From NCBI RefSeq assembly GCF_016545825.1, contig NC_052615.1:35055516-35119515 (forward strand): a DNA stretch of 64,000 bases, written 5' to 3'. The first letter of the stretch is position 1. Every line of letters begins with the position of its first letter. Source of the DNA: Eucalyptus grandis. Its lineage: Eukaryota > Streptophyta > Magnoliopsida > Myrtales > Myrtaceae. A program made the position numbers and the translations under genes. Shown here piece after piece: positions 1 to 10,158 of this stretch. Under the pieces are notes generated by a model. That model had not been told where the DNA came from, ran no database searches, and saw only the letters and a program-made list of their open reading frames with translations.

Positions 1-672
1 ACTCATTCATTTGCGAAAGAAGAAAGGCTAACTCCTCTAAGCGATCTATATTATTGTAGGTGTGTGCGAGTGAAGTAAAGGTAATAAGGCTACCAACCCA
101 TCTTGACTAGATAAAAAAATAGGATTGAAGACATAATCTTTGGCAAGTTGATTATAAAAGAAAAGTGAAATTTATTAGCTTCTTCACTAAATCAATAATA
201 ATTTGTCCCAGAGTATGTGGATTTTATTATTCAGTGATTTATTTTTTGAATGACGTTTTCCTTCCATCTTTAAATTTTGACTCTCATAACAACGACTGTC
301 CAAATAAATGCACCGAAAATTCGACTATCTGTTAATTTAATTTTTAAAGAATTGACTACATGTTAATAAAAGGCTAACCATTAAAATCGTTATTGAGCGT
401 TAGAACCACGAAACACTTGGCTAAATCTCGGCCGCACAAGTAACAGAAAGACCTTGAATTCTTTCACTACCTGCGTTCTTGTTCCTCTGCTCTGGTCACG
501 TTCGTCTACGTTGGGCGGAAAAAGAGAGGTTGCGTAACTCATTCGAAGGCTAAAAGACAAAGTGGGTACGTTACATTCGAGGCTGCCGAAGGTTCTGGAG
601 GTTCTTAAATCTATTAAAACAGGGAGAGGGTTCACAGGTTTTCATCTTCGTCTTCAGTCTACAAAGCAACAG
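1..672. other. AT-rich 5' flank of SDR copy 1
   Basis: I see no gene here. The stretch is AT-rich and should hold the promoter and 5' UTR of the SDR gene that starts at 673. It does not match the promoter block shared by copies 2 and 3 and the later promoter relics, so copy 1 probably has its own regulation. A short imperfect direct duplication (the gttcagggcatacttt motif at about 706-721 and 742-757) lies just downstream, inside intron 1. Confidence 0.5.
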
Positions 673-2827
673 ATGGCAGAGTCTACCAAGAGGTATTCTT
701 TCATGGTTCAGGGCATACTTTTTTTTTGGTAGAATCGCCTAAGTGGTTCAGGGCATACTTTCATACCCATCACCCTCCTAATAATTCCATTCCTTTGCTT
801 GTCTCTTTATTGTTCCCTGAAATTACTCTCTTGTTCTCTGAATTCCATTGTTGTGGGGTTATTTATTTATTTATTTTTGGTGCGTTTTCAGGTATGCAGT
901 GGTCACAGGTGCAAACAAGGGGATTGGGTTGGAGATATGTAGGCAGCTGGCTTCAAATGGAATCATGGTGATATTAACGTCTAGAGATGAAAAAAGAGGG
1001 CTTGAAGCGGTCCAGAAGCTCAAGGATTCTTCAAGTGGTCTGTCTGATCACATTGTCTTTCACCAGCTTGACGTCACTGATCCTGCTAGCGTTTCGTCCC
1101 TTGCGAATTTCATCAAGACCGGATTCGGGAAGCTCGACATTCTGGTATGACGTCAGAGTCTTTTTGTCATTGATTTCGTAAGATTGTTAGCAGTGATCTG
1201 ATATGATGAGTTAGTGAAAGCGTCGAGAGTTCTGCTGCAGGTGAACAATGCTGGGATTGGCGGAGCCGTTGCAGATGGCGAAGCCTTGAAGGCTTCTGGT
1301 TTTGGAAAGGTAACAAGAAACTATTTCAAATTGGCGCTAGGAGTTTTGATTGTCTAGCATCACAAAACTGATTAGGATCGAAGCATGTGATGATTATAAG
1401 CCCTGGCAAGGAACTATTTCAAAAAAGCGCTAGGAGTTTCAAGTGGCACTCTGCTCGATGTTAATGAATTATTGATTGGCATCAAGCTTAATAAGACTCC
1501 AGCCAGCCTTAAAACAAGCTTACGTAATTAATTTGCCCAAGTTTGTATTTTTGCCCTTTCTCATAACTTGGTACATTGTGATGCACGGTTTTGCTGTGAC
1601 CTGTCGGAAGTATGAGGAGCTTTCTTCTTGTTGACGCAGGAAGGTGCCCAAATCAATTGGAAAGAAGTATTGACCCAACCTTATGAAATGGCTGAAGCAT
1701 GTATGGAAACGAACTATTTTGGAGCCAAACGAATGATCGAGGCTCATATTGACCTCCTCCAACTTTCCAATTCACCGAGGATAGTGAATGTTTCCTCCAG
1801 CATGGGGAAGCTGCAGGTGAGCCTGGATTCAGGTTGGTTGTTGAAAATTTAAAATTACAATAAGCAGTGATATAGGACAGATTGATGAAACTTGGCAAAA
1901 ATATACTTTTGAGTAGAGCTCCACCATTCACGAGCTTGCTATTTTAATGAGCAAAATCAAGATGAGGTACACGAATATTTCCACCAGCCCTGGTTGCCTA
2001 TTGGTTTCTTAGAAATTGAGTAAGCAGTTGACTCTCATGAATTCGAATGGTATCTGCATTGTGGACCTTTGCATTTGGTGTTCATTCTCACCTACAAGCT
2101 TCTGCCCTGTTTAGCTTGTTTCAATTGCATCACATGAACTTCCTTTTGATAACTATCTTCAGTGAAGTTTTATACCTAATGCACCCTTCTCGTTAAAGAT
2201 AAAGAGTTCCATTTCGTGGAATTGGCTTGCTTCTAGGATGGAATTTCTCTAGAAATGCATTGACTGATTTGTTATAAACCGTTCCCATAAACAACTAATT
2301 TTTTTTTTTTTTTTTAATTCTTAATCAAGGAATGTGCATCTAGCTTCAAGTCCCACTTGCATGATGGAGCGCTGTTTATATCCCTGGTTGAAATTCCTTT
2401 GGGGACCCTATGCTGATGATTTTGTTAATTTTGGCGATTTTCCTTTCAGAGATTGTCTAATGAATGGGCCAGAGGAGTTCTGAGCGATGCTGAGGACCTT
2501 ACGGAGGAGAAGGTGGATGGGGTTGTGAAGGCTTTCCTTGAAGACTTCAAGAACGGATCTTTGGAAGCCAAAGGCTGGCCTGCAGTCCTTGCCGCTTACA
2601 TTGTCTCAAAAGCAGCCATGAATGCTTACACAAGGATCCTTGCCAAGAAGTACCCAAACATCATTGTGAACTGTGTGTGCCCCGGATTTGTCAAAACGGA
2701 CATTAACTTCAACACCGGTATCCTGTCGGTTGAGGAAGGTGCTGAAAGTCCTGTGAAGTTGGCACTTCTTCCAAATGGCGGTCCTTCTGGTTGCTTCTTT
2801 GTGAGGAAGGAAGAGTCGGACTTTTGA
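673..2827 (+). CDS. SDR copy 1: (+)-neomenthol dehydrogenase-like short-chain reductase, intact
   Basis: Five exons: 673-692, 892-1144, 1241-1309, 1640-1816, 2450-2827; all introns are GT..AG and the spliced frame is open for 298 aa, the usual length for plant SDR114C enzymes. The start is the ATG of MAESTKR, and the phase-2 first intron splits Arg7. Seen: the NADPH-binding TGANKGIG motif (residues 12-19), the SRDEKRG segment whose Arg fits NADPH preference, HQLDV, NNAG (93-96), catalytic Ser167 in NVSS, and Y223-IVS-K227. About 45 residues between the Ser and Tyr motifs form the insertion typical of salutaridine/menthone reductases. Family knowledge: cytosolic monomeric ketone reductases. 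The substrate is unknown. An LTR element begins 153 bp after the stop. This is the best-preserved MAEST-type copy. Confidence 0.92.
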
Positions 2828-2980
2828 TAGAAGATGTTGAGTCTTCACATGATGGGCCCCCAACGGTTTGAAAGATCTAGTTGTAATTTATGGACCCCCA
2901 ACAGCTCAATATTTCATATGTGACTTCTTCGACGTTGTCCTGAGTTGGATTTACATCCTCTTCCATAACTTTTGGGTATC

Positions 2981-3772
2981 TGATGCAGCCCACATTGAAG
3001 ACTGGCTCTCTCGACCAAGAAGATTGGCCCGCATTAAAGCTCGACGAAACCGAGAAGCCATAACGACATCTTGAGTCCATCCCGGAAGCTTGAAAGACAC
3101 CTTGGAAGCTCGCGTGAAGCTTTTACTAGTTTATAGTTTCCATGCCATTTACTATATCTCCTATTTTCAATACTCCGTTTTTATTTCTCCTAGTTTTCAA
3201 CGCTTTGTCTTTATTTTTCCTAGTTTCAACGTTCTGTTTTTATTTCTTTGATGATATAAGCCAATCCCTTGTAGAAGACCGACAACTTTTGATGAATTTT
3301 GATAAATGAAAAGCTTTGCTTGAAGCAAGCATCATGAACCTTGTAGAGTTCATATCCTTGAAAACCTAGAAGAGTTTTCACTCCGTCCTTGAAGAGTCGG
3401 AGCTTTCGAAATCTGCATCCTTGAAGAGTTGCAGTCATCGATCTAGAAGAATCGGTGTCCCTTTCAACTTCCTTGGAGGCCTAGAAGAGCAACCAACGGA
3501 GTCTCTATCTTTTCCTGTTCTGTTCGTTACTTCCAACCCAATTTCGACTATCCTACAGTGCTTATTTCAGAAAACCCAAAACAGAGAAATTGTAGATCCA
3601 GAAGTCTTTGTTCATTTGGCTTTGGAATCAGGTCAATCCGAATTGTATCAACAAAGATACGACTGTTCTCCTAAGCTTGCGCAGTGCTGAAATTTCTGTT
3701 CGTCCCGTTTCTTGTGCGCGAGTCACTCTCCCGATCCTACTATTTGAGAAAGCCTATCCTAGGCTTGCATCA
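2981..3772 (+). repeat. 5' LTR of the Gag-protease element
   Basis: 792 bp with TGATGCA...TGCATCA ends. It is matched almost base for base by 5346-6138. It contains open frames of about 70-100 codons that are also present in the 3' copy; these look like by-products of LTR identity, not genes. Confidence 0.9.
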
Positions 3773-3774
3773 TT

Positions 3775-3786
3775 TGGTATCAGAGC
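3775..3786 (+). other. Primer-binding site, initiator-Met tRNA type
   Basis: TGGTATCAGAGC lies two bases after the 5' LTR. It is complementary to the 3' end of plant initiator methionine tRNA and is the standard minus-strand priming site of plant LTR retrotransposons. Confidence 0.88.
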
Positions 3787-3802
3787 TTTGGAGGAGAGGA
3801 CA

Positions 3803-5345
3803 ATGCCTCCAAGACAAGCTAGGCGTCGTGGCGGCAGAACCCTTCCCCTCAATGAATTGCACACACTCGCTGAGAATATGCAACAACAAATTGATGAATT
3901 GACGCAAGAAGTTCAGTGTTTGAGGGCTGAAGCAAATAATTCTCCACCCCGTTCTAGGACTGAAGATTCCCATGGTAACTCTTCCTCTTCGGAGAGTGTT
4001 CAATCTATTCACGGTCGGAGGCATGTTCGACATCGTTTACAACATATTCGTGAGCCAGATTGGGAAAAGGAAATCAAGAAAGATGTTCCAGAATTTACAG
4101 GTAATGAGTCTCCTGACGAAATTGTTGATTGGCTAACACTTGTGAATGAGGTGTTTGAGCATCGAAATGTTCCGGAGAATTGTCGCGTTGGGATCATTGC
4201 TATGCGATTCCGAGGCAAGGCGATTGCTTGGTGGAGACGTGAAAAACAAACTCGCCAAGCCGTTGGCAAAGCACCAGTCACTTCATGGAGAAAGATGGAG
4301 GGCAAGATTCAAAAATATTTTCTCCCAAAGGATATAAGAGAGAGCTCTACCAACGGTACCAAAATCTAACACAAGGTACGCGAACGGTGGACCAATACAC
4401 CAATGAATTCAATGAGTTGGTGATTCGTAACAATATCCAAGACCCAGAGGATGTGCTTGTGAACAAATACTTGAACGGTCTTCAATTTTACATTCAAGAC
4501 GCCTTGGAAGTCCTTGACATTTGGGACTTAGGAGATGCACACCAACGGGCACTCAAAATGGAGCGCTCTCATTCTCGGAGACAGCAATCTGCTAGTAAGC
4601 CTTCTACTCAACCTCATGATTCGAAGCAACCTGCTACATCCGAAATACGTTGCTATTCTTGTGGGGAGTTGGGTCATCGTGCTAGCAATTGTCGAATCAA
4701 TAAGAATCGACCAGCCGGTAAAGCCTTCTTGGTGGATAATGATTCTGACAAGAATGCTGAGGATCCACTTGAAGAGGAGTTGAAAAATGATGAAGAAGCT
4801 GCGGATGATGAACAAATAGTGCATGCTGACACTGGCGAACTTCTTATGGTGAGGAAAATTTTTCCTACTCCTCGAGATGACACTGGAGATAGGTGGCTAC
4901 GTACCAATATTTTCCATTCTGCTTGCACAATCATGGGAAAGGTATGTCAATTAATTATTGACTCTAGTTGTTGTGAGAATATGATTTCTGAAGTAGCGGC
5001 AAACAAGCTGAAGTTGGAATTAAAAACACACCCTACGCCTTATAAAATGTCATGGTTGAAGAAAGGCGCCGAGGTAATTGTTTCGAAACGATGCCTTGTT
5101 AATTTGTCCATTAGCTCTGTTTATAGTGACAAAATATGGTGTGATGTTCTGCCGATGGATGCTAGTCACATTATTCTTGGTCGACCATGGCAATTCGATA
5201 AGAGGACTATGCATGATGGTTATCGAAATACATATTCTTTTGAATTTGGAGGCAAGAAGATTACGTTGGCACCTAGTAGGGTGGGGGATTCTTCTGATGA
5301 TGCTGGCAAGAATTCGAGGACGAATTCTTTTAAAGATGGGGAGGA
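3803..5345 (+). pseudogene. Gag-protease reading frame of the LTR element, frameshifted
   Basis: The frame opens at ATG 3803 (MPPRQARRRG). It has a short coiled-coil-like stretch (ENMQQQIDELTQEVQCLRAE), then a Retrotrans_gag-like core (VPEFTGNESPDEIVDWL; FRGKAIAWWRR; EGKIQKYF). Near 4330 the frame breaks by one base and Gag continues in the next frame (RELYQRYQNLTQGTRTVDQY), followed by a CCHC zinc knuckle, CYSCGELGHRASNC, at about 4650-4690. A retropepsin-like fold follows, ending with HIILGRPW. At the expected active site the sequence is Asp-Ser-Ser instead of Asp-Ser/Thr-Gly, so protease activity is doubtful. The frame runs on into the 3' LTR and stops at 5437-5439. No polymerase domain follows. 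Confidence 0.85.
5332..5345 (+). other. Polypurine tract
   Basis: The purine-rich aaagatggggagga directly abuts the TG of the 3' LTR, where plus-strand synthesis of LTR retrotransposons is primed. One pyrimidine interrupts it. Confidence 0.7.
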
Positions 5346-6138
5346 TGATGCAGCCCACATTGAAGACCGGCTCTCTCGACCAAGAAGATTGGCCCGCAGT
5401 AAAGCTCGACGAAACCGAGAAGCCATAACGACATCTTGAGTCCATCCCGGAAGCTTGAAAGACACCTTGGAAGCTCGCGTGATGCTTTTACTAGTTTATA
5501 GTTTCCATGCCCTTTACTATATCTCCTATTTTCAATACTCCGTTTTTATTTCTCCTAGTTTTCAACGCTTTGTCTTTATTTCTCCTAGTTTCAACGTTCT
5601 GTTTTTATTTCTTTGATGATATAAGCCAATCCCTTGTAGAAGACCGACAACTTTTGATGAATTTTGATAAATGAAAAGCTTTGCTTGAAGCAAGCATCAC
5701 GAACCTTGTAGAGTTCATATCCTTGAAAACCTAGAAGAGTTTTCACTCCGTCCTTGAAGAGTCGGAGCTTTCTGAAATCTGCATCCTTGAAGAGTTGCAG
5801 TCATCGATCTAAAAGAATCGGTGTCCCTTTCAACTTCCTTGGAGGCCTAGAAGAGCAACCAACGGAGTCTCTATCTTTTCCTGTTCTGTTCGTTACTTCC
5901 AACCCAATTTCGACTATCCTACAGTGCTTATTTCAGAAAACCCAAAACAGAGAAATTGTAGATCCAGAAGTCTTTGTTCATTTGGTTTTGGAATCAGGTC
6001 AATCTGACTTGTATCAACAAAGATACGACTGTTCTCCTGAGCTTGCGCAGTGCTGAAATTTCTGTTCGTCCTGTTTCTTGTGCGCGAGTCACTCTCCCGA
6101 TCCTACTGTTTGAGAAAGCCTATCCTAGGCTTGCATCA
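5346..6138 (+). repeat. 3' LTR of the Gag-protease element
   Basis: 793 bp, co-linear with 2981-3772. It is followed by the 5 bp duplication GTATC at 6139-6143. The last part of the Gag-protease frame overlaps its first 94 bases. Confidence 0.9.
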
Positions 6139-6143
6139 GTATC

Positions 6144-7553
6144 AGATTAGTTTAATGTGGGACTACATTCCAGTCCTTAAAATCACCCATTTCTAGGTAC
6201 TTCCACCATTTACCATCATACAACTTCTTCAGACATATTCAGCATATACATTATTTGACAGTATCCACAGAATTTGTTGTATGATAGCTTGCGCGCATCC
6301 AGTGAACCTTAGTTCAATGGACCGAGAACCTTTTATTGCCTTTTCCTTAACATGTTCAATTGATCCAATGGCTTCGAGCTAGCACAGTAGGAACTTAGCT
6401 TGAGTTCCTAGATAGAATCCTGAATGGTCATTTCTATTGATGAGCGTTCTCCTGGTGGTCCATGGAAATCATGCATGGAGACTATATCAGAGAACTGTTC
6501 TATAGATTCCTTAAATATCTCCAAAGTCCAGAATACTGCATGTTGACTCTATGCACAAGCCAAAGATTTTGGCTTAATTCTGAGAAACATTGCCGACAGC
6601 AGGCAGAAGAAGAAAAAATGAGTTATTTGACTGTGTAATTGCTTATATGTTTGCGCAAGAAATTACGTAGATTCATGCCCGGATAAAATGTGGATGGTGT
6701 CTTTGTCATTTTCATTGCCTTCAGCTGCTTTCTTTAGTACATTGAAGGGCTGCAACCCTCGCCCTTGGCCAGGAGGGCTTTGTGTCGTTGTTGGTGAGGG
6801 CCTCGCTTCCCTCACCTAGTGAGACAAGGGTTGCTATTGACATGATATGATCAACTCTGACGTGAATTTCATAGTCAAGCGGTGTGAGAGATATTTCAAT
6901 GCTTAGTGCGTTTGTGTTTACTAAAATCTTACTTCGGGGGTGGACTCTTCTGCTCATTAAATCACTGCCAACGCTTCAGTAGTGTTTGGGGGTGGCTCTT
7001 CTTCTGAAATCTTACCCACTGGTGATGCAACAGACATGGCGTAAACTCGTAACGCACGCATTCAAACGTGATCGGTCACTCGTGGACGAAAACTCGGAGA
7101 ACGTTCTCTTTCTGTATTTCTGAGTAAAAGATAAAGGAAAATCTGTCTGATACTTCGAACATAAAGATAAGAGAGCAAGTATGTTAAGATATACTGAAAT
7201 CTCTATTGACCTAATTAGAAAACTCATTAGGACTAATATATAAAATCACCGAAAGTCTAAACTGTGCTAAAATTAAACATATGATACATGAAAAAATTCA
7301 AAATCTTGGACATAATATTCTCCTGCGTCATTAAACCTGCACGCGAAAAAGCTCGACTCCGGTGAGTTGCATGTGCTGTGAAATGTAAAAATTCTGATCT
7401 TGAAGTGTGGAGGAATAAATATTGTCTCGTTCACCCTTCTTGCAATTAACTCCATTGTTCGAATGTCAAGATCATTTGCTTGCCAAAAACATAACTTCCC
7501 AATAATTTTCCTGGCGACTCAAATTAATTGCTCATCGTCGCAAAATCAATCTC
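6144..7553. other. Intergenic, no recognised gene
   Basis: No supported coding region is visible. Two imperfect repeats of a phrase like gggctgcaaccctcgcccttgg and ggtggctcttctt occur near 6750 and 6990. A related phrase (ggggcggctcctcttttgg) recurs near 16140, so this block is probably duplicated 3' flank of an SDR copy. Confidence 0.4.
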
Positions 7554-8009
7554 TGGGGTTTCTTGGTCAGGGCTACCAACGCAATAACCAAAAAACATAA
7601 CGGGCCAGCATGCTTTTTTCTATCTTCTCTGATTGTGGCTGAAAAGAAAGGAATCAGAAAAGGCCAAGGAAAAACCTTCTGGACGTGTCACGTTAAGTGG
7701 CCATCAAGAAGTTGTCGGATTTCTCTGCCTATGGAGTTGGATATTCAAGAAGTTTTAGGATAACTGCCTCTCTCTCTCCCCCGGTATTTTTCTGTATTCA
7801 GAAACGCAGGAGCTGCGTCATTGCATACGTAATCTGCGATACTGCCACGTTTGTGGTCCCAAGTAAAACAAGCACCCGGACTTGCAAAAGCCGACCTATG
7901 CGTCTATATGGCCTTGCACCTTTTACGTAAACAAGAAAGTCAAAAAGTCTATTTGCTTCTCCTTTTTCAACAGTGGACACATTCTCAGTAGCTACAGTTT
8001 GCAACCAAA
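7554..8009 (+). promoter_or_regulatory. Upstream (promoter/5' UTR) module of SDR copy 2
   Basis: About 455 bp ending in ctacagtttgcaaccaaa just before ATG 8010. The module recurs in front of copy 3 (8328-10257, broken by two insertions) and, for its last 150-250 bases, at about 24.2, 30.85 and 40.95 kb. Conserved blocks are gcgtcattgcatac, caagcacccggacttgcaaaag, ttctcctttttcaacagtgga and agtagctacagtttgcaacc. Conservation of these blocks ahead of five MAEST-type first exons suggests that they include the core promoter and 5' leader. I cannot assign a TATA box with confidence. Confidence 0.6.
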
Positions 8010-8327
8010 ATGGCAGAATCAACCAAGAGGTATTCTATTTCTCTGATAGGTTTTACGCATGCACTGATTTCACGCCACCAATTTGTTTGCTCTTCCTGTT
8101 ATGTAAGAACTTTCTTATCCTTCTTCTCGGTATTTAGGCATGCGGTTGTTACGGGTGCGAACAAAGGGATTTGGTGCGAAATATGCAGGCAGTTGGCTTC
8201 GAGCGGGATTGTGGTTGTGCTAATATCTAGAGAGGAAAAAAGAAGGCTCGAAGCAGTTCAAAAACTCAAGACTCTGGTCTATCCGATTATACAATATTCC
8301 ATCAGCTTGATGTCACCAATGTCTCTC
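8010..8327 (+). pseudogene. SDR copy 2: truncated MAEST-type fragment (exon 1 and most of exon 2)
   Basis: Exon 1 is 8010-8029 (MAESTKR) with a normal GT donor; exon 2 starts at 8138. The nucleotide-binding motif reads TGANKGIW because the last Gly codon is TGG at 8172-8174, which would block the pyrophosphate turn. A one-base deletion relative to copy 3 (ctcaagactctg for ctcaaagactctg) shifts the frame. Homology to exon 2 stops at about 8327 and runs straight into a second copy of the upstream module (8328 on). Exons 3-5 are absent. It is most simply read as the left remnant of an unequal exchange between exon 2 of one copy and the promoter region of the next. Confidence 0.85.
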
Positions 8328-8505
8328 CGGGGATTCTTGGTCAGGGCTACCGACGCTATAGCCGAAAAAGCATAACAGGCCCCATGCTTTTCTCTATCTT
8401 CTCTGATTGTGGCTGAAAAGAAAGGAGTCAGAAAAGGCCAAGAAAAACCTTCTAGACATGTCCCGTGAATTGGCCATCAAGAAGTTGTCGGATTTCTCTA
8501 GAGTC

Positions 8506-8890
8506 CAAGACATTAAACTTGACATAAAAGGACGATTAGTTAAGTGCCAACCCTCCCCTCACCTTTCCGCTAACGACGGGGCGGCAGCAAGGGCTAAGCC
8601 CTCAATCGTCGGTTGCCTTCATCTTCCATCATTATTATTATTATTATTATTATTCGAATTGTGCCAAAACGACGTCGTTTTTGTGTTTCTATGCTAAGTT
8701 AGTTTTCCAGCGAGCCACGTATAAGCAAAATTAATAAAAAATTACTACGTAAGATTTCTAGCGGAGTTCGCCGAATGTGGCTCTTAAATGTCCCATTTTC
8801 TAAAAAAATTAGCACTTAAATATCACTTTCATAACTTTTAATACTTAAGTATCTCGTTGGATTAAATTTTGGCATTTGGAGTGTTCTTCT
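8506..8890. mobile_element. Non-autonomous TIR element, same family as 34506-35322
   Basis: It shares with the 34.5-35.3 kb element the phrases gagccacgta..gaaaaattaataaaaaattac, gcggagttcgcc, ctcttaaatgtcccattttc and ttttggcatttgg. The core is GC-richer than its flanks and includes a short (ATT)n run (8633-8653). Its ends are degraded, so no clean target duplication is visible. The insertion is inferred from the intact paralog at 7714-7745, where the flanking sequences are joined. Confidence 0.6.
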
Positions 8891-9080
8891 GCCTATAAAA
8901 TTGGATATTCAATAAGTTTTTAGGATAACTATCGCTCTCGCCCCAATATTTTTCTGTATGCAGTGACATAGGAGCTGTGTCATTGCATAGTCATTGCATA
9001 CGTAATCTGTGATACTGTGACATTTGTGGTCCTGAGTGAAACAAGCACCCGGACTTGCAAAAGACGACGTATAAGTCTAA

Positions 9081-10158
9081 GGGTGCGTTTGGAAAGACTT
9101 TCGGGGAAAGTTTTTGAGAAAATGTAAAGATACTTGAGTCAAATGAGTTTTTCAAAATGCAAATTGTGTTTGGTAAATGGTACTTGTGAAAGTCCATTGT
9201 AAAGTATCTTTGAGTAAAATAGTGTTTGGATAAATTAAATTTGCAAAATACTTTTGTTATTAAAAAAAGGTAAAAAATGAGAGTTGGCCGGCCAAGGCTT
9301 CGCGGTTACCGCTGGCGAAGGTAGGCGGTCCGACGAGGGGGAGGCGGCGCGGTGAAGGTTAGGCTGTCCGGTGAAGAGCGAGTGTCCGGCTAGGGTTCTC
9401 GTGCGGAGGACACGGCCGGCGAGGGTCGCGGCGATCGGGATCTCGCGATCCGGGTTGCCACGACCCATATCGAGCGGCACCGGTGACCTCCGCACGGAGG
9501 TCGCGGCGCGGCGAGTTGAGGCGACCCTCGTCGGAAGGTTGCGAGACCCGCCACGACCTCCGTGCGGAGGTTGCCTAGGTGCCGCTCGATGGGTCGCGGC
9601 GACCCGATCGTGAGATCCCGGTCGCCGCGACCCTCGCCGAGCCGTCGTGCGACCCACCACGCCGCAGAGGTCGCCGGCGCTCACGATTTGGTCGCCGCGA
9701 CCCAGATCTGCGCGACCCAGATCGAGCGACCAGATCTGCGCACGATCTGGGTTGCCGGCGTCCTCCGCGCGGCGACCCTTGTTGGAGAGTCGTGGGACCC
9801 TAGCCGGACCACCTGCCCTTCGCCGACCCACCTGTCCTTTACCGACGACTGCGAGTAGATGCTGGCCGTGTTCTCAGTAGAGAGAAGGGAAGGATGAAGA
9901 CGATGAACAGTAGTCGGGGTAAAGCCGGAAAATCAAAAAAATAATAAGGACAATTTCGAAAGAAAAATATTCATTATCTTCAAGGCTAGCATTCCGAGAA
10001 TGCCCAAGGCAGCCCCCAACCTGCCTTGGGCATTCAGCCTTGGGAAGGCTTTGCATTTGGTAAAGGCAACTGAAAAAAAGTTCCCAAACACTCAACATTT
10101 GGCCCAAAGGACTTTAGACCCTCAAAGGCCCTTGAGAAAGCTGTTCCCAAACGGAGCC
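9081..10158. mobile_element. Harbinger/Tourist-like non-autonomous element with GC-rich core
   Basis: Ends are GGGTGCGTTTGGAA (left) and TTCCCAAACGGAGCC (right), imperfect inverted repeats. TAA flanks both sides (9078-9080, 10159-10161). The uninterrupted paralog near 7900 lacks the element. The arms contain phrases found in sister elements (gtaaagatacttg, ttttcaaaatgcaaa). The middle (about 9290-9850) is very GC-rich and yields Arg/Pro-rich open frames on both strands. I see no transposase and regard those frames as non-coding, possibly captured DNA. Confidence 0.75.

Larger units (their letters stand above)
2981..6138 (+). mobile_element. Short Ty3/gypsy-type LTR retrotransposon carrying Gag and protease only
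   Basis: Two nearly identical LTRs (2981-3772 and 5346-6138) start TGATGCA and end TGCATCA, and the 5 bp GTATC repeats on both outer flanks (2976-2980, 6139-6143). A primer-binding site follows the 5' LTR and a purine tract precedes the 3' LTR. The internal region is only about 1.57 kb and encodes Gag, a CCHC knuckle and a protease-like domain. There is no reverse transcriptase, RNase H or integrase, and the reading frame enters the 3' LTR directly. This fits a non-autonomous terminal-repeat element with a GAG domain (TR-GAG type) or an internally deleted gypsy element. I count roughly fourteen differences between the LTRs by eye, so insertion is fairly recent. It sits just downstream of SDR copy 1. 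Confidence 0.9.

Noticed and set aside
3421..3690. Open frame inside the LTR, also present in the second LTR (5754-6056)
   Set aside because: Its presence in both LTRs only reflects their identity. It overlaps the regulatory LTR and has no known domain.
9235..9831. 198-codon minus-strand frame rich in Arg, Gly and Ala, overlapped by several + strand frames
   Set aside because: Lies in the GC-rich core of a Harbinger-like element. GC-rich DNA has few stop codons, the composition is the same on both strands, and no domain is visible.
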